The notes under the pieces were generated by a model. The model was not told the origin of the DNA. It worked only from the letters and a program-made list of their open reading frames with translations, and did not search any database. The position numbers and the translations under genes are program-made. From positions 124,001-188,000 of the forward strand of contig OY282365.1 of the NCBI GenBank assembly GCA_958295685.1: a DNA stretch of 64,000 nucleotides, read 5' to 3'. Position 1 is the stretch's first letter, and each line of letters begins with the position of its first letter. Origin of the DNA: an uncultured Dehalococcoidia bacterium (GTDB lineage: Bacteria; Chloroflexota; Dehalococcoidia; Lucifugimonadales; CATQGZ01). Below, in pieces: positions 8,358 to 16,527 of the stretch.

Positions 8358-9422
8358 ATGATACTCAAACTCAACAGGCTGATAGCGCGGATGAGGCGGA
8401 GGAAGGAGGTGGGCCTGTGGTTCCTGGTGACCGTGGTGGCGGTCAGCGTAGTGGGCAACGCCTTGACCTTCTACCTGTTCGAGGGGGAATCGCAGGGTCT
8501 GACGGTAGGGGACGCGCTGTGGTACAGCATGGTCTCGATAACGACGATCGGGTACGGGGACTATGCACCGGACTCGATGGGGGCTAGAATTGGGACGGGT
8601 TTCTTCATAGTCTTTCTGGGGCTGTCGGCGTTCACGGCTGCCGTCGGGATCGCCGTGGACTGGATACTCGAGTTACAGTTCAGGGAGCGTACAGGATTGG
8701 GCCGAGCGCTCGTACGAGACCATCTGCTGATCGTCAACTATCCCAACGAGCGGCGCGTCCGTCAGGTGATAGACGAGTTTCTGGGAGATCCGCGTCACAA
8801 GGACGATGACATAGTCGTCATCACCGACAGGGTCGAGGCTCTCCCGTTCACGATGAAGAACGTGCACTTCGTCCGGGGTTCCCCTCTGGAGGAGGAGACC
8901 TACGTCAGGGCGAACGTGAAGGATACGCGGCAGGCGATAGTGCTGAGCGCGGGCTACGACGACCCCAGAAGCGACAGCGTGAACGCCTCGATCGTGTCGA
9001 TCCTAGAGCATCTGAACCCGGACATGAGGACGGTGGTCGAGTCCTTGAACGTCAAGCACGAGCTGTTGTTCAAGGGCCTGAAGAACGCGTCGGTGGTTCA
9101 CACCTTTCTGATATCGAGCAACCTGCTCGTCCAGGAGTCGCAGGATCCCGGCGTGAACCAGCTGACCAACGCCATAACCAGCAACCGGGCTGAGGGAACG
9201 CTGTCCAGCGTGAAGGTCGAGGGGCCTCCCCCCGGCCCCGGGTCGTACCTGGAGGTTGCCAAGGTACTTCTCGACCGGGACGTGAATCTGGTGGGGGTCG
9301 TCCGGGCGGAGGAGGTACACGTTCAGTTCCTGGGGCTCGAGATGTCCGAGGGCGACCGCCTGGTCTACGTGTCGTCCGACTGCCACGACTGGCCCGGCAT
9401 CCGCTCGTTCCTTTCCGCATGA
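8358..9422 (+). CDS. Two-TM potassium channel with cytoplasmic TrkA-N/RCK domain
   Basis: 354 aa. First membrane helix around residues 22-42, pore loop with the K+ selectivity filter T63-IGYGD68, second helix around 78-98, then a Rossmann RCK domain starting DHLLIVNYPNE near residue 115 with a second RCK-C-like part at the C-terminus. This is the MthK/Kch-type architecture, gating K+ flux by a bound ligand. The canonical GxGxxG loop is not clear (NYPNE), so the ligand may not be NAD. Sits 10 bp after the previous gene and overlaps the next by 4 bp (ATGA), so it is co-translated with the adenylate-forming and SecA-like genes, an odd setting for a channel. Confidence 0.88.
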   Translation: MILKLNRLIARMRRRKEVGLWFLVTVVAVSVVGNALTFYLFEGESQGLTVGDALWYSMVSITTIGYGDYAPDSMGARIGTGFFIVFLGLSAFTAAVGIAVDWILELQFRERTGLGRALVRDHLLIVNYPNERRVRQVIDEFLGDPRHKDDDIVVITDRVEALPFTMKNVHFVRGSPLEEETYVRANVKDTRQAIVLSAGYDDPRSDSVNASIVSILEHLNPDMRTVVESLNVKHELLFKGLKNASVVHTFLISSNLLVQESQDPGVNQLTNAITSNRAEGTLSSVKVEGPPPGPGSYLEVAKVLLDRDVNLVGVVRAEEVHVQFLGLEMSEGDRLVYVSSDCHDWPGIRSFLSA

Positions 9423-10678
9423 CCACCGCCGCCGCGGGGGCTGAGGTTCTCGGTGACCTGTCCGACGGGGGCCTTCGGGACCTGCTGGAGACGCTTCTCT
9501 ACTGCCGCGCGACCTTTGCCGCGTACCGTGACAGGTTCGACTCGGCGGGTGTCCGGGTTGACGACCTGCCGAGCGGCGGCCCGTTGGAGGTTCTGAGCCG
9601 CCTGCGTCCGCTGGATGCCGCCGATCATGCCCTGCTGTCGGACGAGAGCCTTGCCGTGGTCGACGGCATCGTGGACGTGGAGGTCTCATCGGGCACCACC
9701 GCGCGGCCGAAGCGTCGGTTCATCTCGGGGCGCGACGCCGAACTGGAGAGGGAGCTCCTGGCCCGGTTGTTCTCCGTGTGCGGCGTCGGGCCCGGCGACC
9801 GGGTGGCGTGTCTCGACGTGGACCCGCTGGCCGTCATGGCGTCCTTCCTGGGCGGGCTGGAGCGGCTGGGCGTCGGGGAGGCTTACGCTTACACGGCGGG
9901 CCCCGATTTCGACCGTTCGGTCGAGGGCCTGCGGCGTCTCGACCCGACGGTTTTGATCTCCACGCCGTCGATAATCGACCGCTGCCTCTCCGCGCTGACG
10001 GATCGGTTCTCGATCCGGAGCGGCCGTCATCTGGGCAAGGTCATCTACGTAGGGGAGCCGATGTCTGCGCGGACCCGTGAGGCTCTGGAGGACGTCGTGG
10101 GGGTGGAGGTCTTTGGGTACTACGGCGCGGCCGAGACCTCGGCCATGGGCATCGAGTGTTCCGCTCACGACGGTGTTCACCTGTTCACGGACCACAACCT
10201 GTTCGAGCTTCTGCCCCGCGGGGGCGGGATGCTGGTCACCTCTCTCAAGCTGCGCGCGACGCCTCTGTTGAGGTATTCACTCCTAGACAGGGCGGTCTCC
10301 AGGCCGGGGGCCTGCCGGTGCGGGCTAGACTATCCGCGTGTCGACGTTCTGGGCAGGGTGGACGACGGCTTTACTCTCCTAGGGGCCCGGCTGTGGTACG
10401 CGGGCCTGCACGAGGCCGTTTACGGCGGGGCGGCCGGCCCGATGCAGGTCGTCCTGACGATGAACGGGAGGGAGCGGCTCGAGGTCGTGCTGCCGCGCGG
10501 GATCGAGCGGGACGCCGAGGCGTTGAGGGGGGCGGTGCTCGCCGTTCAGCCGGATTTGGAGTTTCTCGTTGGGGGCGGCTACGTGGACTTCGAGGTCTCT
10601 TTCGCCGCCGCGGGCAACCTGACAGGCGGGCGCAAGTCCAGGAGGGTGATCGATCTTCGGGGGGCAGATGCGAACTGA
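9419..10678 (+). CDS. PaaK-like adenylate-forming enzyme
   Basis: 419 aa. Adenylation motifs are present: P-loop S90-SGTTARPKRR, the GYYGAAETSAMGIEC motif near residues 232-246, and the TSLKLRATPLLRYSLLD block near 283-300. Family members activate a carboxylate as an acyl-adenylate and often pass it to CoA or an amine. The shorter homologue at 7541 lacks the P-loop, so the two may form an active/inactive pair. ATG overlaps the channel stop by 4 bp; its own 3' end overlaps the GNAT gene by 11 bp. Substrate unknown. Confidence 0.75.
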   Translation: MTTAAAGAEVLGDLSDGGLRDLLETLLYCRATFAAYRDRFDSAGVRVDDLPSGGPLEVLSRLRPLDAADHALLSDESLAVVDGIVDVEVSSGTTARPKRRFISGRDAELERELLARLFSVCGVGPGDRVACLDVDPLAVMASFLGGLERLGVGEAYAYTAGPDFDRSVEGLRRLDPTVLISTPSIIDRCLSALTDRFSIRSGRHLGKVIYVGEPMSARTREALEDVVGVEVFGYYGAAETSAMGIECSAHDGVHLFTDHNLFELLPRGGGMLVTSLKLRATPLLRYSLLDRAVSRPGACRCGLDYPRVDVLGRVDDGFTLLGARLWYAGLHEAVYGGAAGPMQVVLTMNGRERLEVVLPRGIERDAEALRGAVLAVQPDLEFLVGGGYVDFEVSFAAAGNLTGGRKSRRVIDLRGADAN

Positions 10679-11336
10679 GTCCGCGCTCGCGGAGCGCGCG
10701 CCGGAGATTCGGGACGTCGGTCATTCGCGCGTCGAGGAGGTGCACGCGCTCCTGCGCCGGACAATGGGCGCGGGCGGCGTGGAGGACGTCGAGTCGTTTC
10801 GGAAGGCTGTGTCTCCTGCGGCCGATCCGCTGGTGGTCCCGGCCATGGTGTGCGGGCTGGTGGACGGGGCTGTCGTCGGGGCGGCGGTCGGGGCTTACCT
10901 GGTCGAGCCGGGCCTTGGCTTCGTGTCTTATGGGTCGGTGGACGAGGCCTGGCGGCGGCGCGGGGTGTACACGGCCTTGCGCGGGAGGTTGATCGAGAGG
11001 CTCCGCGGGCATGGGACGGGGCGCGGCCGCGGCGATCCGGCATACGTGGTCTCGGAGATGGAGCGGGGGTCGTTTCTCTTTCGGCGGCACGTGGAGAGGG
11101 GCGGGGCTTACGCGGCGCCCGGCTTATACGAGCAGCCGGCGGGGCATGGGCTAGGGAACCGTCGTATGGAGCTGGTGGCGCAGCCCATAGGAGCCGCCGG
11201 GCCGCCTGGCCGGGAGGAGACGCTGGGCATCGTCCGCCACGTCTACAGGCGGATTTACCGCATAGGGGACGTCGAGTCGCACGCTGTCTTCATTCGCGTG
11301 GCGCGCTCGTTAGCGGTCGGTGAGGCCGGGCGATGA
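10668..11336 (+). CDS. GNAT-family acyltransferase
   Basis: 222 aa. The acetyl-CoA pyrophosphate-binding motif is recognisable as RRRGVYTALRGRLIERL near residues 103-119, preceded by the FVSYGSVDEAW beta-strand region. Predicted to move an acyl group from CoA to an amine. In an operon with an adenylate-forming enzyme that could make the activated acyl donor, and directly coupled (4-bp overlap) to the SecA-like gene. Acceptor unknown; the rest of the protein has no recognised match. Confidence 0.65.
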   Translation: MRTESALAERAPEIRDVGHSRVEEVHALLRRTMGAGGVEDVESFRKAVSPAADPLVVPAMVCGLVDGAVVGAAVGAYLVEPGLGFVSYGSVDEAWRRRGVYTALRGRLIERLRGHGTGRGRGDPAYVVSEMERGSFLFRRHVERGGAYAAPGLYEQPAGHGLGNRRMELVAQPIGAAGPPGREETLGIVRHVYRRIYRIGDVESHAVFIRVARSLAVGEAGR

Positions 11337-14300
11337 GCGCTTTCGGAAGGCTGTTTGGTTCCCGGCCGGGCCGCGTCGACCGCGCCTCCGCGGCGCAGGT
11401 GAGGAGGCACGACTTCTCGGGTCTCTCCGACAGCGAGTTGAGGGTAGCGGCTGCGCGGCTGGAGCGGCCGCGCCTGACGGATTCCCAGGCCCACGAGGTT
11501 TGCGCCATCGTGTCCGAGGCGATCGAGAGGCGTCTGGGCTGCTGGAGGCTGTTCGACGGCGGAGCGGGAGGGGGACGATTCAGCCGCTATGAGGAGATAG
11601 CCGACAGGCTGCTGTCGGACGGCCCGCACAGGGATCAGATCGACTACTACACCGACCCCGGGTTCCTGGACAGCGGGGCGTTCGCGTCCTGTCTGAGAGC
11701 GTCACTTGGCGGGTATGGTCTCAGCGATGCCGAGCAGACCGTCGTCGGCGCGATGGTCTGCGTTGGCGAGAGGTCGGGTCTTCCGGGGCCGCACGTTCAG
11801 CTTTCCGCCGAGTCTTACCGGTCGATCCGGGAGGTAGACAGAGACGGCGTCTTGGCCTTCCGGCCTACGGACGAGCAGATCATGGCGGGGCTTGCCCTGT
11901 ACAGGGGCGCGATCGTCGAGATGGACGCGGGGGAGGGCAAGACCATCGCGGCGGCTTATGCGGCTGCGCTTCATGCCCTGGAGGGGCGTTCGGTTCACGT
12001 GATCACGGCGAACGACTATCTGGCCGAGCGGGACGCCGAGCTTCTGGCGCCGATGTACGAGTCCATCGGTCTGACCGTCGGCGCGGTACTCGGGTACATG
12101 GGCGACGCCGAGCGCAGGCGCGCGTACGGGGGGCAGGTGGTCTACGGCACGCTGAGGGAGTTCGGGTTCGACTTCCTGCGTGACAATCTCCGCGCGGCGG
12201 GGGAAGCGCGGGTGCAGGGGCCGTTGGGGGCGGCCGTCGTGGACGAGGCCGACCACGCGCTGATAGATCAGGCGGGGACGCCGTTGATAATCTCCGGGGA
12301 GCCTCTGGGGAACAGGCGCGCGTTCGCCAGAACCCGCCGCGTCATTGAGGACGTCGTGTCGCGTCAGAGGCGCGTGATTGAGGAGACGGAGGGCCGGATC
12401 GAGAAGGAGGGTGAGGCCGTTCCGCCGACCGCGCTGGCAAGATTGTGTCTTGCGGACCCGGACAGCGACGTGCTGCGAGAGCGGTTGACGGCGTCTCACG
12501 GAGTCAGGCGTAGGGTCGGGAGGCTCGTGGACTCCCTGGATCTGTCCTACGACGACGGTCTGGTCGGCGGCCTGTTTTTCGTCGTCGGCCGGCGTGGGGA
12601 TTCGGTCGCGCTTACGGAGGAGGGCCAGGGCCTCATCGAGGCTCGGCTGGGCCCGCTGTTCGACACTTCGGATTTGGAGAGTCGGCTTGCGGAGGCCCGC
12701 GCGGAAGGGGCGCCGGACAGGGTCCGACACCTGCGCCGCATCATCGACAGGCGTCACTCGCGCATGAATCAGGTTCACCAGATGCTGCGGGCCTACGCGC
12801 TGCTCAAGAGGGGCGTCGACTACGTCGTGACCGACGGGAGGGTCGTGTTGGTGGATGGTCCGACGGGGCGCAGGCTGCCGGACAACCGGTATCAGCACGA
12901 CCTGCACGCCGCGCTCGAGGCCAAGGAGGGCGTGGAGGCGCTGGATTCGTATGAGACTCTGGCCCGCGTATCTGTGCCTGGCTTCGTCGGGCGGTACTCC
13001 GAGCTGTCGGGTCTGACCGGGACGGCGGTGGACTCTGCCGACGAGTTCAGGCGTGAGTACGGCAAGGAGGTCGTGCGTATTCCCTCGGCCCTGCCCTCCC
13101 GCCGCGTCGACCTGCCTTCGAGGCTCTACCGCACGGAGGCGGAGAAGCTGGGGGCGCTGGTCGACGAGGTCGCGCTCTGCCGCAGGGTGGGCCGTCCTGC
13201 GCTGGTTGGGACGGTGACCGTCGAGCAGTCCGAGCGGATCAGCCGTCTCTTCGGCGAGCGGGGGATCGAGCATCGTCTTCTGAACGCCGTCAACAGCGCC
13301 TCGGAGGCCGAGATAGTCAGGAGCGCCGGGGCGCCCGGCGCGGTGACGATAGCGACGAACATGGCGGGCCGGGGCACGGACATAGTGACGGAGCCCGGTC
13401 TGGATGACCGGATCGCGGCAGGGTACCTCTCGGTCGTGCGTGAGATGCTGCGTGAGGGCGTGGACGAGGTCAGGCTCGCGTGCGGCTCGTCCGACGAGGT
13501 CGACGTTCTGCTGGGGGCGGTGCGGGCCGGACCGGGCGGGCTGCGCGCGAGCCGCACGGACGGCGGTCTGGCAATCACCCGGTCGAGGCCCTTCCAGAGG
13601 GGAACGAAGAGGGTGTCGGCGCTCGACTTCGGGCTGGGTCTGTACGTCGCCGTCACTCAGATGAACCAGTCCCGGAGGGCCGACCGGCAGCTGCGCGGAC
13701 GCACGGCGAGGCAGGGGGCGTTCGGGTCTTCCAGGCTGATCCTGTGCATGAAGGACTTGCGAGGGAGCCTGCCGCACGGCCGGGGTATCGACACCGGCCG
13801 TGCGTCCGTCGTCGAGGGCGGCCGCGTGGACGGGATGCTGCTCCGGTCGCAGCGCCTGATCGAGGATGACGACGAGGCCCTGCGCGCCTACGCCAACGAG
13901 TATGGGCGCGTTATGGACGCTCAGGCGGCGGCCTACTATCGGGCCAGGGGTGAGGTCTCAAGTTCGGCGTCGTTCCAGGACGTGTGCCTGGGCTTCGCGC
14001 GGGAGTGCGCGGATCGGCTGGTGCGGCGTCACTTCCCCGCTCTCCGCGTCACGGATTACGGGGACCAGCTCGGCCGTCTCGTCCGCGAGGCCGAGGACGG
14101 CTACGGGACGGCCTGCGCCGACCTGTTCGGCGTCGGTCTGCCTGCGCTGGCCGGCGAGGTCGGCGCGCTGATGCTGGCCAGGCTGGAGTTCCTTCGGGAC
14201 GCCTGGGGCGACCGGGGTCTCGCCGAGGTCGAGAGGTCGCTGTTTCTGCGGACGGCCGACGAAGAGTGGAGGGGTCATCTGGCCGATCTGGAGGGCCTCG

Positions 14301-14605
14301 CGCTCGGTATTCCGGCTGAGCCGGATGGCAGAGACGGCGCGATGTCCCGGTTCGCCGCGCGAGCCTTCGAGTGGTACCACGACTTCAGGGATCGGACGGT
14401 GGACGCTTTCGTCGCGGAGTTGCTGACGCTGCCGCTCGAGGACTCGCCTGTCGAGCAGCCCGGCCTGGTGGAAATCGTGGAGGAGGCGGCGTCGATCCTG
14501 GCGCCCGGCCCCAGGTCCGCGGCGCGGCGCAGCGGCCCCGGGAATTCAGGTCGTTACGCCGGGCGGGGGCTGGGCGATGCCGTGTTGTTGACCGCCGACG
14601 ACTAA
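11333..14605 (+). CDS. Divergent SecA-like preprotein translocase ATPase (SecA2-type)
   Basis: 1090 aa, longer than typical SecA (about 800-950). ATPase motor intact: Walker A MDAGEGKT at 197-204, Walker B VVDEADHALID from 302, VVYGTLREFGFDFLRDN in the SecA signature position, ATNMAGRGTDI around 675-684 and QLRGRTARQGAFGSSR near 783-798. Departures from housekeeping SecA: DEADHALIDQAGTPL in place of DEVDSILIDEARTPL, and no C-terminal Cys-rich zinc/SecB-binding tail. This fits an accessory SecA that drives export of a special substrate through SecYEG. ATG overlaps the GNAT stop by 4 bp and a lipoprotein gene follows, a plausible substrate. The housekeeping secA is not in the window. Confidence 0.85.
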   Translation: MSAFGRLFGSRPGRVDRASAAQVRRHDFSGLSDSELRVAAARLERPRLTDSQAHEVCAIVSEAIERRLGCWRLFDGGAGGGRFSRYEEIADRLLSDGPHRDQIDYYTDPGFLDSGAFASCLRASLGGYGLSDAEQTVVGAMVCVGERSGLPGPHVQLSAESYRSIREVDRDGVLAFRPTDEQIMAGLALYRGAIVEMDAGEGKTIAAAYAAALHALEGRSVHVITANDYLAERDAELLAPMYESIGLTVGAVLGYMGDAERRRAYGGQVVYGTLREFGFDFLRDNLRAAGEARVQGPLGAAVVDEADHALIDQAGTPLIISGEPLGNRRAFARTRRVIEDVVSRQRRVIEETEGRIEKEGEAVPPTALARLCLADPDSDVLRERLTASHGVRRRVGRLVDSLDLSYDDGLVGGLFFVVGRRGDSVALTEEGQGLIEARLGPLFDTSDLESRLAEARAEGAPDRVRHLRRIIDRRHSRMNQVHQMLRAYALLKRGVDYVVTDGRVVLVDGPTGRRLPDNRYQHDLHAALEAKEGVEALDSYETLARVSVPGFVGRYSELSGLTGTAVDSADEFRREYGKEVVRIPSALPSRRVDLPSRLYRTEAEKLGALVDEVALCRRVGRPALVGTVTVEQSERISRLFGERGIEHRLLNAVNSASEAEIVRSAGAPGAVTIATNMAGRGTDIVTEPGLDDRIAAGYLSVVREMLREGVDEVRLACGSSDEVDVLLGAVRAGPGGLRASRTDGGLAITRSRPFQRGTKRVSALDFGLGLYVAVTQMNQSRRADRQLRGRTARQGAFGSSRLILCMKDLRGSLPHGRGIDTGRASVVEGGRVDGMLLRSQRLIEDDDEALRAYANEYGRVMDAQAAAYYRARGEVSSSASFQDVCLGFARECADRLVRRHFPALRVTDYGDQLGRLVREAEDGYGTACADLFGVGLPALAGEVGALMLARLEFLRDAWGDRGLAEVERSLFLRTADEEWRGHLADLEGLALGIPAEPDGRDGAMSRFAARAFEWYHDFRDRTVDAFVAELLTLPLEDSPVEQPGLVEIVEEAASILAPGPRSAARRSGPGNSGRYAGRGLGDAVLLTADD

Positions 14606-14621
14606 TTGTGGAGGTGTGAAA

Positions 14622-15407
14622 ATGAGGAGAGGCATGGGAAGCCGCGGCTTTGCCGCGTTCGCCGGGGCGATGGTCGCCGCCGGGCCTGTGATGGCAGCGT
14701 GCTCGGCCGAGCCCAGCTATGAAGGCTGGGCCGCCACCGACGGCGCGGCCGGCAGGATCAATCTCGATGACGTACAGGATGCTTTCAAGAAGTCCGAGAG
14801 CGCCACGGAGTTCGAGGACCGCGTCAACAAGATATACGAGGGGGATGGGGTCGTCCTGATACGGGTCGAGCAGGACGGAGACAGCATGACGCTGGATGCG
14901 TTCGAGGATCTGGACGGCAACGGGGAGATAAGCGATTCCCAGGACGACCTGCTCTTCTCGATAGTGGAAGACCACGACATGCACGAGATGCGGGGCTACG
15001 GTGCCAACGGCTACTATCACAGCAGCTTCGGCGGGGGCAACTTTCTCTTCACCTACCTGCTTCTTTCGACGTTCGTCGGGCCGCGTTACTCCTACTACAC
15101 GACGCCCGTGCGGTCGACCACGATCAGGAACGACCGCAGCGCCTACCGGAAGTCGGCGCCCTACCGGAGTCAGGTCTCGCGCAACACCAGCTACTTCAGC
15201 CGCCAGAAGAGTTTCCACGGCTCCAGGTACGACAACGCGGGCAAGAGTCTGAGCCAGGGTCGGCAGACCTATCAGGCGTCGCAGAAGTCGAGCGGCGCGT
15301 TCAGGACGAGCGCGGCCAACGTCAGGGGCGCGTCGCGCTTCGGCGGGGGCCTCATGGGCGGAGGCGGGGGCCAGGTGGTGGTCGGGCGCGTCCGATCACG
15401 GCGGTGA
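14622..15407 (+). CDS. Secreted lipoprotein with EF-hand-like loop and Ser/Tyr/Gln/Arg-rich tail
   Basis: 261 aa. ATG 14622 is chosen because GGAGG (14610-14614) lies 7 bp upstream; the GTG at 14616 is too close. Signal peptide with lipobox-like MAAC; the acylated Cys is near residue 25. The middle is acidic and contains a 12-residue calcium-loop pattern, D96-L-D98-G-N100-G-E-I-S-D105. A hydrophobic FLFTYLLLSTFVG stretch follows, and residues 160-261 are rich in Ser, Tyr, Arg, Gln, Lys and Gly with no acidic residues except isolated Asp. Low-complexity Gln/Lys tails can be cross-linking or adhesive. Placed directly after the SecA-like gene, so it may be its cargo. No known family recognised. 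Confidence 0.65.
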   Translation: MRRGMGSRGFAAFAGAMVAAGPVMAACSAEPSYEGWAATDGAAGRINLDDVQDAFKKSESATEFEDRVNKIYEGDGVVLIRVEQDGDSMTLDAFEDLDGNGEISDSQDDLLFSIVEDHDMHEMRGYGANGYYHSSFGGGNFLFTYLLLSTFVGPRYSYYTTPVRSTTIRNDRSAYRKSAPYRSQVSRNTSYFSRQKSFHGSRYDNAGKSLSQGRQTYQASQKSSGAFRTSAANVRGASRFGGGLMGGGGGQVVVGRVRSRR

Positions 15408-16399
15408 GCGAGGGGGGCGCATTCGGCATCGAGCTTCGGCTCGACGGACTCCATCCCGGCGACTCGCTGCGCCTGGAGGCGTCGGCCGAGCTGACCGGGC
15501 TGACCGTCGGGGATATGCTGGTCGAGGTCTTCGCCGGAGAGTCCCACGCCTTCACGGAGTCCGAGGCGCGGGATAACCCCGACCTGCCCGACCTCTACGC
15601 CCAGATCGCGGAGCTGTTCGGCCGCTGGCGCGATGGGATGGCCACCCTGCGCTTCTACGCGCCCGGCGGCGCGGAGGTGGACGGGGGCGCGCTCGTGTCG
15701 GACGCGCTCGGGGATGGGGAGCTGCGCCTCGTCCTGCGGCAGACCTTCGAGGTGCTGGACTGGTTCGGCGCCCAGGGCGGCGGTCGAGCCGAGCTCGTCG
15801 GGTGGCTCAGCCGGTCGGCTCTCCTATACGCAATCGACAAACACGGGCTGCGTGTCGAGGTCGTGTCGGACGGCCCGCTGTCGAGCGCGGCCCTGGAGAT
15901 TCAGGCAGAGGGACTTGCGGCGCCGAACGAGGGGGGCGTGTTCGAGGTGACCGTCTCCGGCAGGGAGTTCCTGGGGTCGGCAATCGCCGAGACGGAGTCT
16001 TATATCGATCGGTACGACGTGTTCAGCGACGTTCTCTATGACCTGGAGACGCGGTCGGTCAGGTTCGGGACGTGCCACGGCGAAGACCTGCGGGTGCAGG
16101 TGTACGAGAGCGAGGGTATCGACCCCATCAGGGCGGTGTTTCTGCTCCGGCTGTACGACGCCAGCCTGGACGAGCATCCGGCCAGCTGGACGGAGAAGGT
16201 CGTGTCGGAGGACGTCTTCGACTGGATGCTGAGTCCGGTGTTGGACCGCGCGTCGCTGCTGGGCGAGGACGACCTGGACTGGATCATAGAGGCGGGGTTC
16301 GCCGAGAATGAGGAGAGGGAGGAGGAGGCCCGGCGCGGGGAGGCCGTGCGTGCGGCTCTTTCCAGGGCGCACACGGCGGAGGGGCGGGTTCCGGGCTGA
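15404..16399 (+). CDS. Acidic protein of unknown function, last gene of the SecA-like operon
   Basis: 331 aa, GTG start overlapping the lipoprotein stop by 4 bp (GTGA). No signal peptide or membrane segment; strongly acidic, with a Glu-rich charged helix near residues 300-315 (ENEEREEEARR). The first ~60 residues look beta-strand rich, with alternating hydrophobics. Only one Cys (GTCHG). I do not recognise the family. Position suggests a cytosolic partner, such as a chaperone or adaptor for export, but nothing in the sequence proves this. Confidence 0.6.
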   Translation: MSEGGAFGIELRLDGLHPGDSLRLEASAELTGLTVGDMLVEVFAGESHAFTESEARDNPDLPDLYAQIAELFGRWRDGMATLRFYAPGGAEVDGGALVSDALGDGELRLVLRQTFEVLDWFGAQGGGRAELVGWLSRSALLYAIDKHGLRVEVVSDGPLSSAALEIQAEGLAAPNEGGVFEVTVSGREFLGSAIAETESYIDRYDVFSDVLYDLETRSVRFGTCHGEDLRVQVYESEGIDPIRAVFLLRLYDASLDEHPASWTEKVVSEDVFDWMLSPVLDRASLLGEDDLDWIIEAGFAENEEREEEARRGEAVRAALSRAHTAEGRVPG

Positions 16400-16527
16400 T
16401 CCGAGTCGGCAGGGCCGCTGCGGCCGTAGGTTTCAACCCACTCCCGCAGTTGATTTGGCCGTGGGCGGGGCGTTTGGCGCCTCATCGTGTTCCGGCGCGG
16501 CTCGTGAGATGCGCGCATATCCGTTTC
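16400..16527. other. Convergent intergenic gap, nothing recognised
   Basis: 128 bp between the end of the SecA-like operon and the end of ruvB. A weak GC-rich stem near 16410-16425 has no T-run; no gene or clear terminator seen. Confidence 0.4.

Noticed and set aside
14616..14621. GTG start for the lipoprotein gene
   Set aside because: Only one base after GGAGG; ATG 14622 has the proper spacing.
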